Assembly: GCF_002939475.1 (NCBI RefSeq) | Contig: NZ_PKFQ01000001.1 | Location: forward strand, 4,151,001 to 4,215,000 | Direction of reading: 5' to 3' | Length of the DNA stretch: 64,000 nucleotides | From: Streptomyces cinnamoneus | GTDB lineage: Bacteria > Actinomycetota > Actinomycetes > Streptomycetales > Streptomycetaceae | Translations under genes and position numbers: made by a program | Shown: in pieces, positions 51,577 through 59,355 of the stretch | Numbering within the stretch: the stretch's first letter is position 1 | Layout of the letters: each line of letters opens with the position of its first letter | Notes under the pieces: generated by a model | Told to the model about the DNA's origin: nothing | Database searches by the model: none | The model's input: only the letters and a program-made list of their open reading frames with translations

Positions 51577-53546
51577 GCAGCGCTACGACGACGACGGGAC
51601 GGCCGGCGGTCGCGGCCGCACCGGCGCCGGGCGCCCTCCGCACGGCCCTGCGGCGCCCCGCCGCCCGCAAGGTCCTGCTGATCGCCCTCCTCACCGCGGT
51701 GGCGGCGCCCTTCGCCGCCGCCCGGTGGGGGAGCGGCAGCTGGCCGTCCGGGCTGACCGTCGCCCTCGACGGTCCGCTCGGGAAGGCCAACGACTGGATC
51801 ATCGACAACCGCGACAGCCACTGGCTGTTCCTGTACTTCTTCGGGCACGTCAGCAACGCCGTCATCGTGTCCGTGCGGGCCGTGTACACGGTGCTGCTCG
51901 CCCTGGGCTGGGCCGGCGTGACGGCCGGCGCCGGGCTGCTGGCCTGGCGGGTGGCCGGGCGGCGGGCCGCCGTCACGGCCGTCGCGTCGTTCGCCGTGTG
52001 CGGACTGCTGGGCATGTGGGTGCCCACGATGCGCACGCTGGCCCTGATGACGGTCGCCGTGGCGGCCTCCGTCGCGGTCGGCGCGCTGCTCGGCCTCGCG
52101 GCCGGGCTCTCCGACCGCATGTTCCGGGTCCTGCGCCCCGTGCTCGACACCATGCAGGCGCTGCCCGCCTTCGCCTACCTGCTGCCCGTCGTCCTGGTCT
52201 TCGGGATCGGCGTGGCCCCGGCCGTGCTGGCCACGGTCGTCTACGCGGCCCCGCCGATGGCCCGGCTCACGGCCCTGGGCCTGCGCGGTACGGACAAGGG
52301 CGTGCTGGAGGCCGTCGACTCGCTGGGCGCCACCGGGCGGCAGCGGCTGCTGACGGCACGGCTGCCGCTGGCGCGCCGGGAGCTGCTGCTGGGCGTCAAC
52401 CAGACCATCATGATGGCGCTGTCCATGGCCGTCATCGCGTCGGTGATCGGCGCGGACGGCCTGGGCGACCGCGTCTACCAGGCCCTGTCGACCGTCGACG
52501 TCGGCAGCGCCCTCGCCGCGGGCGTGCCGATCGTGCTGCTGGCGATCGTGCTGGACCGCATCACCGCCGGGTCGCCCACTCCCCGGCAGGGCCCGGCCCG
52601 CCGCGGCCGGACGCTGACGCTGTGGGCGGCCGGCGCGGCCGCCACGGCGCTGGTCGCCACGGCCGCCCGCCTCCTGGGCGGCCAGAGCTGGCCGGACGGC
52701 TGGACCGTCGCCATCGCCCGTCCCGTCAACACCGCCAAGGACTGGATGGTCGACCACCTCTACTCGGGCGTCCCCGGCGTCGGCGGCACCGCGGACTGGG
52801 CCGCCCACTACACCGGGTGGGTGCTCGACCCGCTGCGCGACGGGCTCCAGAGCCTTCCCTGGTGGGGCGCGCTGGCGCTCGTGGCCGCCCTGGCCTGGCT
52901 GATCGGCACCTGGCGCACGGCCCTGACGGCCGTCCTGTCGCTGGCGGCGATCGGCGTGCTGGGCCGCTGGGACGCCTCCATGGACACCCTCTCCCAGGTG
53001 CTGGCGGCGGTCGCCGTCACCCTGGTGCTGGGCTTCGCCGTCGCCGTCGCGGCGGCGCGCAGCCCTCGGGTGGACCGGCTGCTGCGGCCCGTCCTGGACG
53101 TCTTCCAGACCATGCCGCAGTTCGTCTACCTCATCCCCGTCGTCGCGCTCTTCGGCATCGGCCGCGCCCCCGCGGCCGCCGCCGCCATCGTCTACGCGCT
53201 TCCGGCTGTCGTCCGCATCGTCAGCCAGGGCCTGCGCCAGGCGGACCCGGCGGCGCTGGAGTCGGCGCGGTCACTGGGCGCCACGGGCGGACAGCAGCTG
53301 CGCCAGGTCCAGTTTCCGCTGGCCCGCGCCTCGCTGCTGCTCGCCGTCAACCAGGCGGTGGTGCTGGTGCTGTCCGTCGTCATCATCGGCGCGCTGGTCG
53401 GTGGCGGTGCGCTCGGCTACGAGGTCGTGTTCGGCCTCGCGCAGGGCGACCTGGCCACGGGGCTGGTGGCCGGCACGGCGATCGCCTGCCTGGGACTGAT
53501 GCTCGACCGGGTGACGCAGCCGACGAAGCCGAAGGAGGCGAACTGA
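51573..53546 (+). CDS. proW: Fused double permease of the betaine transporter
   Basis: A 657-residue protein holding two complete ProW-type permease units in tandem. Unit 1 (about 30-335) has SVGALLGL-like helices and the coupling loop EAVDSLGATGRQRLLTARLPLARRELL in parts; unit 2 (about 350-650) repeats it with ESARSLGATGGQQLRQVQFPLA. Each unit opens with a W-P-x-G-x-x-V/T-A region (SWPSGLTVAL; SWPDGWTVAI). The usual permease has one unit and works as a homodimer; here the dimer is fused in one chain. Confidence 0.92.
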   Translation: MSSATTTTGRPAVAAAPAPGALRTALRRPAARKVLLIALLTAVAAPFAAARWGSGSWPSGLTVALDGPLGKANDWIIDNRDSHWLFLYFFGHVSNAVIVSVRAVYTVLLALGWAGVTAGAGLLAWRVAGRRAAVTAVASFAVCGLLGMWVPTMRTLALMTVAVAASVAVGALLGLAAGLSDRMFRVLRPVLDTMQALPAFAYLLPVVLVFGIGVAPAVLATVVYAAPPMARLTALGLRGTDKGVLEAVDSLGATGRQRLLTARLPLARRELLLGVNQTIMMALSMAVIASVIGADGLGDRVYQALSTVDVGSALAAGVPIVLLAIVLDRITAGSPTPRQGPARRGRTLTLWAAGAAATALVATAARLLGGQSWPDGWTVAIARPVNTAKDWMVDHLYSGVPGVGGTADWAAHYTGWVLDPLRDGLQSLPWWGALALVAALAWLIGTWRTALTAVLSLAAIGVLGRWDASMDTLSQVLAAVAVTLVLGFAVAVAAARSPRVDRLLRPVLDVFQTMPQFVYLIPVVALFGIGRAPAAAAAIVYALPAVVRIVSQGLRQADPAALESARSLGATGGQQLRQVQFPLARASLLLAVNQAVVLVLSVVIIGALVGGGALGYEVVFGLAQGDLATGLVAGTAIACLGLMLDRVTQPTKPKEAN

Positions 53547-53547
53547 G

Positions 53548-54522
53548 ATGACGCGCAAGGTGAAGGCGGCGGTGCTCGCGGCCGCGGTGGGCCTGATGGC
53601 CACCGCCACGGGCTGCGGGGCGGCCGACATGACCAAGCAGTCCTCCCCGTACGCCAACGCGGCGGGTGCCAAGACCGTGACCCTGTCCGTGCAGTCCTGG
53701 GTGGGCGCCCGTGCCAACACGGCCGTCGCCCAGTACCTGCTGGAGCACGAGCTGGACTACCGCGTCGACACCGTCCAGGTGGACGAGGTGCCGGCGTGGG
53801 ACGCGCTCAGCCAGGGCCGGGTGGACGCCATGCTGGAGGACTGGGGCCACCCCGAGCAGGAGAAGCGTTACGTCCAGGACAAGAAGACGGTCACCGACGG
53901 CGGGGACCTCGGGGTCACCGGCCACATCGGCTGGTGGGTCCCCACGTACTTCGCCGAGGCCCACCCCGACGTCCTGGACTGGCGGAACCTCGACAAGTAC
54001 GCCTCGCAGCTGCGCACTTCGGAGAGCGGGGGCAAGGGCCAGCTCCTCGACGGCTCGCCGTCGTACGTCACCAACGACAAGGCGCTGGTGAAGAACCTGA
54101 AGCTCGACTACCAGGTCGTCTTCGCGGGTTCGGAGGCCGCCCAGATCACGCAGATCAAGCAGTTCGCCAAGGACAAGCGCCCGTTCCTGACCTACTGGTA
54201 CGAGCCCCAGTGGCTCTTCAACCAGGTCCCGATGACCGAGGTGAAGCTCCCCGCCTACACGGACGAGTGCGCCGAGAAGGGCACCGCGGACCCGTCGACG
54301 GTGGACTGCGCCTACCCGACGACCCCGTTGAAGAAGTACCTCAACACGGAGTTCACGAAGAAGGGCGGCAAGGCCGCGCGCTTCCTGAAGAAGTTCCACT
54401 GGACGAAGGAGGACCAGAACGAGGTCGCCCAGATGATCGCCGAGGACAAGCTCCCCGCGGACGAGGCGGCGAAGCGGTGGGTGCAGCGGCACCCGGACGT
54501 GTGGAAGACCTGGCTGGACTAG
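53548..54522 (+). CDS. proX: Glycine betaine-binding lipoprotein
   Basis: A 324-residue substrate-binding protein of the OpuAC/ProX family. A lipoprotein signal ends in TATGC (Cys about residue 26). The mature part has VTLSVQSWVGARANTAVAQYLLE, GRVDAMLEDWGHPEQE, HIGWWVPTYFAEAHP and FLTYWYEPQWLF; the Trp-rich clefts bind the quaternary ammonium group. ATG 53548 lies 1 bp after the proW stop. A strong terminator closes the operon. Confidence 0.93.
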   Translation: MTRKVKAAVLAAAVGLMATATGCGAADMTKQSSPYANAAGAKTVTLSVQSWVGARANTAVAQYLLEHELDYRVDTVQVDEVPAWDALSQGRVDAMLEDWGHPEQEKRYVQDKKTVTDGGDLGVTGHIGWWVPTYFAEAHPDVLDWRNLDKYASQLRTSESGGKGQLLDGSPSYVTNDKALVKNLKLDYQVVFAGSEAAQITQIKQFAKDKRPFLTYWYEPQWLFNQVPMTEVKLPAYTDECAEKGTADPSTVDCAYPTTPLKKYLNTEFTKKGGKAARFLKKFHWTKEDQNEVAQMIAEDKLPADEAAKRWVQRHPDVWKTWLD

Positions 54523-54552
54523 TTCCTCCAGCCCCCTCCCCCTCCCGCGTCC

Positions 54553-54594
54553 CGGAACGCCGGGCGGGCCGGTGACGGCCCGCCCGGCGTTCCG
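54553..54594. terminator. Bidirectional terminator after proX
   Basis: A perfect 19-bp stem (54553-54571 and 54576-54594) with loop GTGA lies between convergent proX and the AhpD-like gene. Confidence 0.9.
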
Positions 54595-54634
54595 CGCGTC
54601 CGGCGGGAACGGGCCCGGCCCGGCCGCGCCCCGG

Positions 54635-55108
54635 TCAGGGCTGGTAGGAGCCGGGGACCAGCCGGGTGGTGACGCCGAGGCGGTTCCAGGCGTTGATCGT
54701 GACGATCATGGCGATGAGCTGGGCCAGTTCCTGCTCGGGGAAATGACGGGCGGCGCGCTCGTACACCTCGTCCGGGACGAAGCCGTCGGTCAGGACGGTG
54801 ATGGCCTCCGTCAGGGCGATGGCGGCCCGCTCCTTCTCGGTGTAGAAGCCCTCGGCCTCCTCCCAGGCACTGAGGAGGTAGATGCGCTCCTCGGTCTCGC
54901 CGGCCTTGCGGGCGTCCTTGACGTGCATGTCGAGGCAGAACGCACAGTGGTTGAGCTGGGAGGCGCGGATCTTGACCAGCTCGATGAGCACCGGGTCCAG
55001 GCCCTCGCGGGAGGCCTTCTCCAGGGCGAACATCGCCTTCGAGACCTCGGGGGCGAGCTTGTGGAAGTGCATGCGCGGGTGATGCTGCGCAACGGTGTCG
55101 GTCGTCAT
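54635..55108 (-). CDS. Carboxymuconolactone decarboxylase/AhpD-like protein
   Basis: A 157-residue protein with the AhpD redox motif in NHCAFCLDMHVKDARKAG (CxxC plus His), as in alkylhydroperoxidase-like thiol proteins. The C-terminal AWNRLGVTTRLVPGSY is typical of this short subgroup, annotated as CMD-family. It probably handles peroxides or acts as a small redox enzyme. The divergent PdxR/MocR regulator starts 47 bp away and is the likely controller. Confidence 0.9.
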   Translation of the reverse strand: MTTDTVAQHHPRMHFHKLAPEVSKAMFALEKASREGLDPVLIELVKIRASQLNHCAFCLDMHVKDARKAGETEERIYLLSAWEEAEGFYTEKERAAIALTEAITVLTDGFVPDEVYERAARHFPEQELAQLIAMIVTINAWNRLGVTTRLVPGSYQP

Positions 55109-55155
55109 GGGGACGACGCTACGTGACGGAAAGCCCAGCAGTATGGTCCATTCCC
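55109..55155. promoter_or_regulatory. Shared 47-bp promoter region
   Basis: TATGGT (about 55142-55147) sits 8 nt before ATG 55156, consistent with a leaderless regulator transcript. TGGTCCAT/CCATGGA words around it form a partial dyad that overlaps the start and may be the autoregulatory operator. Confidence 0.5.
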
Positions 55156-56673
55156 ATGGAGAGAACGTGGGCCACTTACGGGCCGGGGGACGCGGAGCCG
55201 GAGACGGGACGACCGGGGGAGCCGGAGGGGACGCCGGCGCCCGGCGCTACGGCGGACGTGCCCGGAGCGGTGGGCGCGGACCTGCACCTGGACCTCGCGG
55301 ACGCGCCCGGGCGCGGCGTCCGGGCCGCGCTGACCCGGGCGCTGCGCGAGGCCGTACGGTCCGGGCGGCTGGCCCCGGGCGTGCGGCTGCCCTCCTCCCG
55401 CTCCCTGGCCGCCGACCTCGGGCTGGCCCGCAACACCGTCGCCGACGCCTACGGCGAACTCGTCGCCGAGGGCTGGCTCACCGCCCGCCAGGGCTCGGGC
55501 ACCCGGGTGGCGCAGCGCACCGCGCCCGTACCCCGGCGGGGCGGACGCCGCCCGGCGCCGCCGCGGGGCGGGGCCCGCCCGCTGCACGACCTGCGCTGCG
55601 GGGCCGCCGACGTCTCCGTCTTCCCCCGGGCCGCCTGGCTCGCCGCCGCCCGCCGTGCCCTGGCCGTCGCCCCGCACGAGGCGTTCGGCTACGGCGACGG
55701 CCGGGGCCGGCCCGAGCTGCGCACGGCGCTCGCCGACTACCTCGCCCGCGCCCGCGGGGTCCGCGCGGACCCCGAACACATCGTGGTCTGCGCCGGCTTC
55801 AGCCAGGGCCTGGCCCTGCTGGGGCGGCTGCTGCGGGAGCGCGGCGTGCGCGGAATGGGCGTGGAGTCGTACGGGCTGTGGTTCCACCACGGCATCGTGG
55901 AACGGGCCGGGCTGCGGCCCCGGCCGATGTCGCTCGACCGCCGCGGCGCGCGGGTGGGCGAGCTGGACGAGGGGGACGTGCCGGGGGCCGTCCTCCTCAC
56001 CCCCGCCCACCAGTTCCCCACGGGCGTCGCCCTGCACCCCGACCGCCGCGCCGCCGTCGTCGACTGGGCGGCGCGCACCGGCGGGGTCGTCGTCGAGGAC
56101 GACTACGACGGCGAGTTCCGCTACGACCGGCAGCCCGTCGGCGCCCTCCAGGGCCTGGCGCCCGAGCACGTCGTCTACTGCGGCACCGCGGGCAAGGCCC
56201 TGGCCCCCGGGGTGCGGCTGGCCTGGCTGGTCCTCCCGGACCACCTGCTCGGCGACCTGCTGGAGCTCAAGGCCACCGGCGAGTGGGGGCTGAGCGCGCT
56301 CGACCAGCTCACCCTCGCGGAGTTCATCGAGGCGGGGGCCTACGACCGGCACGTGCGCGCCATGCGCCTGCGCTACCGCCGCCGCCGCGACCAGCTCGTC
56401 TCCGCCCTCGCCGAGCGCGCCCCCCACGTCCGCGTCACGGGCATCGCGGCCGGCCTGCACGCCGTCCTCGAACTTCCCCCCGGCACCGAGCGCTCCACCG
56501 TGCAGGCGGCCGCCTGGCAGGGCCTGGCCCTGGAGGGGCTCGACCGCTTCCGCCACCCCCAGGCGCCGGCCCCCGCCCCCGGGGACGGCCTGATCGTGGC
56601 CTACGGCACCCCGCCCGACCACGCCTTCCCCGGTGCCCTGGAGGCCCTCCTCGGCGTGCTGCCGCCGCCCTGA
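55156..56673 (+). CDS. PdxR/MocR-family regulator (GntR HTH fused to aminotransferase domain)
   Basis: A 505-residue protein. A Gly/Pro-rich N-terminus precedes a GntR winged helix (about 55-120, ALREAVRSGRLAPGVRLPSSRSLAADLG, NTVADAYGELVAEGWL). The fold-type I aminotransferase-like domain (about 150-500) has VEDDYDGEFRYDR and the PLP-lysine region YCGTAGKALAPGVRLAW. MocR proteins bind PLP as effector. It likely controls the divergent AhpD-like gene. ATG 55156 is chosen; an earlier in-frame start adds 11 residues but precedes the -10 box. Confidence 0.92.
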   Translation: MERTWATYGPGDAEPETGRPGEPEGTPAPGATADVPGAVGADLHLDLADAPGRGVRAALTRALREAVRSGRLAPGVRLPSSRSLAADLGLARNTVADAYGELVAEGWLTARQGSGTRVAQRTAPVPRRGGRRPAPPRGGARPLHDLRCGAADVSVFPRAAWLAAARRALAVAPHEAFGYGDGRGRPELRTALADYLARARGVRADPEHIVVCAGFSQGLALLGRLLRERGVRGMGVESYGLWFHHGIVERAGLRPRPMSLDRRGARVGELDEGDVPGAVLLTPAHQFPTGVALHPDRRAAVVDWAARTGGVVVEDDYDGEFRYDRQPVGALQGLAPEHVVYCGTAGKALAPGVRLAWLVLPDHLLGDLLELKATGEWGLSALDQLTLAEFIEAGAYDRHVRAMRLRYRRRRDQLVSALAERAPHVRVTGIAAGLHAVLELPPGTERSTVQAAAWQGLALEGLDRFRHPQAPAPAPGDGLIVAYGTPPDHAFPGALEALLGVLPPP

Positions 56674-56694
56674 CGGGCGGGGTGCCGCGGGACC

Positions 56695-57606
56695 CTAGCA
56701 GCACTGCATGGTGAACAGGGCGCGGTCGAAGCGGAGGGCGGCCAGGTCCTCCGGGCGGATGAGCCAGTAGAGGGCGCCGCAGTCGCCCCACATCATGTCG
56801 GCGTCGTCGTCGCTGTCGATCTGGGCGAGGAGCGTCCACTTCCGCGCCTCCTCCGCGACGCGCGGGTCGCTCCAGGTGACCTCGTCGCCGTCCTTGCCCA
56901 GGTAGGCGTGGGCGATCTCGTAGTCGACCGGGCTCTGGACGGGGTTGGCGTGGCCGCCGACGAGGTGGTCGGCCCGCCTCTCGCGGTCCCAGAGCGCCTC
57001 GACGAACGCCTGGGCCTCCTCGGGGTGACCGCCGGCGGGGTCCGCGGCGTGGCCGTCGCGCCTGAGGGCCGCGAGGAAGTCCGGGTGCCAGGCGTCGGGG
57101 GCGGTCCACTCCACCCGTGCCGTGAGGGGGACCTCGGGGTACGCCTCGAACTCGACGTCCTCGTCGTCGACGACGGGCAGGGCGCGCTCGACGACCGCGA
57201 CGCCGGCGGGGACGTAGACCACGCGGGACCCCGCCCAGGTGTCGGGGTCCTTGGGCCACACCAGGGCGTCGCCGTCGTCGATCTGGCCGTCGAAGTAGAA
57301 GAACGACAGCGTGCCCTCGGTGGGCAGCGGTATGTCGAGGGCGTGGGCCGGAAGTGCGGCACAGTCGACGGACGCGACGAACGACAGCGGGCCGTGCCCC
57401 TCCCACACGGGCCACTCCTCGTTCTCCGGCAGCGCGGGCAGCCCCCCGAGCCGTCCGACCACCACGTCGCCGGGCCCGGGCTCCGGGGTCGCCAGCAGCC
57501 GGGCGGCCGGGCGCAGCAGCCCGGTCCACCGCTCGGCGAGGTCGGCGGGCAGGTGGGTCCGGGCGAGGTGGTGCAGAGGGCCGGTCTCCGAAGTGCTGTC
57601 AGTCAT
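56695..57606 (-). CDS. DUF1963 (YwqG-like) protein
   Basis: A 303-residue cytoplasmic protein of the DUF1963 family. Visible motifs are GGLPALPENEEWPVWEGHGPL, FVASVDCAALP, GTLSFFYFDGQID and the C-terminal LLAQIDSDDDADMMWGDCGALYWLI, all typical. The family has no established activity. It starts 7 nt after a CATCAT -10 box in a damage-type promoter, so it should be leaderless and induced by DNA damage. It converges on the MocR gene (21-bp gap). Confidence 0.88.
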   Translation of the reverse strand: MTDSTSETGPLHHLARTHLPADLAERWTGLLRPAARLLATPEPGPGDVVVGRLGGLPALPENEEWPVWEGHGPLSFVASVDCAALPAHALDIPLPTEGTLSFFYFDGQIDDGDALVWPKDPDTWAGSRVVYVPAGVAVVERALPVVDDEDVEFEAYPEVPLTARVEWTAPDAWHPDFLAALRRDGHAADPAGGHPEEAQAFVEALWDRERRADHLVGGHANPVQSPVDYEIAHAYLGKDGDEVTWSDPRVAEEARKWTLLAQIDSDDDADMMWGDCGALYWLIRPEDLAALRFDRALFTMQCC

Positions 57607-57613
57607 GGCGACG

Positions 57614-57636
57614 ATGATGCACGGGCCCACTGACAA
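57614..57636 (-). promoter_or_regulatory. PafBC-type DNA-damage promoter of the DUF1963 gene
   Basis: On the minus strand: TTGTCAGTG (57636-57628), 8 nt, CATCAT (57619-57614), 7 nt, ATG 57606. The upstream box is identical to those at 22011-22064; the -10 has C in place of the first T, as at the MoxR promoter. Confidence 0.75.
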
Positions 57637-57675
57637 CGGGCGCGCCGCCCCGCGTGACGACGGCCCGCCGGACGA

Positions 57676-58272
57676 CTATCCCTCGGAGCCGGCCGGGTCC
57701 AGGACGGCGGTCAGGGCGCGCAGCCCCTCGGCGACGTCGGTCGCCGACGGTGCGCGGCCGGGGTCGGCGAGGGACTGCATCATGACGCCCTGGAGCAGGG
57801 CCAGCAGGACGGTCCCCAGAGTGTGCGCCGTGCCGTCCGGAACGTCCTCCTGCGGCGTGCCCAGGAGCTGCGCGGCGAGGACGCGGCGCCCCTCGGTGTG
57901 GCCCGCGGCGATCTGCCGGCGCAGTTCGGGCGCGTGCTCGGCCTGGACGAACGCCTCGACGCTGGCGAGCCACAGGGGCCTGTGCGTGCTGAACGTGCGG
58001 ACGACCTCGGACCACACGGCCTCGTACCGCTCCCCGGCCGTGGCCTCCGCGTCGGCTGCCGCCGCCACCGCCCGGCCGATCTCCTCGCTCCAGTCGTCGA
58101 GGGCCTGGAGGAGCGCCGCGTTGAGCAGCGCCTCCCGGGAGCCGAAGTGGTAGCCGATGGCGGCCATGCCGATACCGGCCGCCGAGGCGATGTCGCGGAC
58201 GGTGGTGCGCGCGTAGCCCCTCTCCCGCAGACAGTGCTTCGCTCCGGCGAGCAGATCCTCACGGTTTCCCAT
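57676..58272 (-). CDS. TetR family transcriptional regulator
   Basis: A 198-residue regulator. The helix-turn-helix (about 3-50) reads NREDLLAGAKHCLRERGYARTTVRDIASAAGIGMAAIGYHFGSREALL. The ligand domain is helical and anonymous. ATG 58272 is preceded by TAGCCT at 7 nt, a leaderless arrangement. It is divergent from the ABC exporter genes, which it may control. Effector unknown. Confidence 0.92.
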   Translation of the reverse strand: MGNREDLLAGAKHCLRERGYARTTVRDIASAAGIGMAAIGYHFGSREALLNAALLQALDDWSEEIGRAVAAAADAEATAGERYEAVWSEVVRTFSTHRPLWLASVEAFVQAEHAPELRRQIAAGHTEGRRVLAAQLLGTPQEDVPDGTAHTLGTVLLALLQGVMMQSLADPGRAPSATDVAEGLRALTAVLDPAGSEG

Positions 58273-58493
58273 GGTCAGGAGGCTATCGGAGGTGGGCGTC
58301 GCGGCCGGCCGCGCGACGGCCGAGCCGTTCGACGCACCAACTCCGCGGGTCATACCGCAGGATGACGCGGTTCCGATGGGCTGCGACCCAAGAGTGAGGA
58401 GATTTGGATCAGGGGCTGACTCGGGTGCCGGGGCCGCTTCAGGAGGATGAGGAGTTCACAAATCCCTTACGGAACAGGAGAGGTGCTCCCTCC

Positions 58494-59282
58494 ATGACCA
58501 GTACCGCATTCGCAGGCGGCTTATCGTCTCCGCTCGGCGCCACCGCGGTGGCGGCCCGCGCCACGGATCTGACGAAGGTGTACGGGCAGGGCGAGACCCA
58601 GGTGGTCGCGCTGGACGCGGTGTCGGTGGAGTTCCGGCAGGCGGAGTTCACGGCGATCATGGGTCCGTCGGGTTCGGGCAAGTCGACGTTGATGCACTGC
58701 ATGGCGGGTCTGGACAGTGTCTCGGGTGGTTCGGCGCGGATCGGGGACACGGAGCTGACGGCGCTGAACGACAAGAAGCTGACGCAGTTGCGGCGGGACA
58801 AGATCGGTTTCATCTTCCAGGCGTTCAACCTGTTGCCGACGCTGACGGCGTTGGAGAACATCACGCTCCCGATGGACATCGCCGGTCGTAAGCCCGACAG
58901 GAAGTGGCTGGAGATGGTGGTGGAGACGGTGGGGTTGTCGGGCCGGCTCAAGCACCGGCCCAGTCAGCTCTCCGGTGGTCAGCAGCAGCGTGTGGCGGTC
59001 GCCCGTGCGCTGGCGGGGCGGCCGGAGATCATGTTCGCGGACGAGCCGACCGGCAACCTCGACTCGCGTTCCGGTGCCGAGGTCCTGGGGTTCCTGCGCA
59101 ACTCCGTGCGGGAGCTGGGCCAGACCGTGGTGATGGTCACGCACGACCCGGTCGCCGCCTCGTACGCCGACCGCGTCGTCTTCCTCGCCGACGGCCGCAT
59201 CGTCGACGAACTGCACCGGCCCACCGCCGACGCGGTCCTCGACCGCATGAAGCGCTTCGACGCCAAGGGCCGCACCAGCTAA
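58494..59282 (+). CDS. ABC transporter ATP-binding protein (MacB/LolD-like); TTA codon
   Basis: A 262-residue ATPase of the FtsE/LolD/MacB type. Walker A GPSGSGKSTLMHCMAGLD, Q-loop FIFQAFNLLPTLTALENITL, signature LSGGQQQRVAVARALAGRP and Walker B IMFADEPTGNLD are intact. Codon 10 is TTA (58521-58523), so expression should depend on bldA; a GTG at codon 18 could in principle bypass it. From about 58560 to 59080 many codons end in G (TTG, TCG, CGG) rather than the local preference for C. It pairs with the FtsX-like gene 73 bp downstream. Confidence 0.93.
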   Translation: MTSTAFAGGLSSPLGATAVAARATDLTKVYGQGETQVVALDAVSVEFRQAEFTAIMGPSGSGKSTLMHCMAGLDSVSGGSARIGDTELTALNDKKLTQLRRDKIGFIFQAFNLLPTLTALENITLPMDIAGRKPDRKWLEMVVETVGLSGRLKHRPSQLSGGQQQRVAVARALAGRPEIMFADEPTGNLDSRSGAEVLGFLRNSVRELGQTVVMVTHDPVAASYADRVVFLADGRIVDELHRPTADAVLDRMKRFDAKGRTS

Positions 59283-59355
59283 CCCTCAGCAGCCACCCCT
59301 GTATCGCACGCCCCGTCAGCGGGCAGCGACGCGTTACCCGATTCAGGACTGACTC

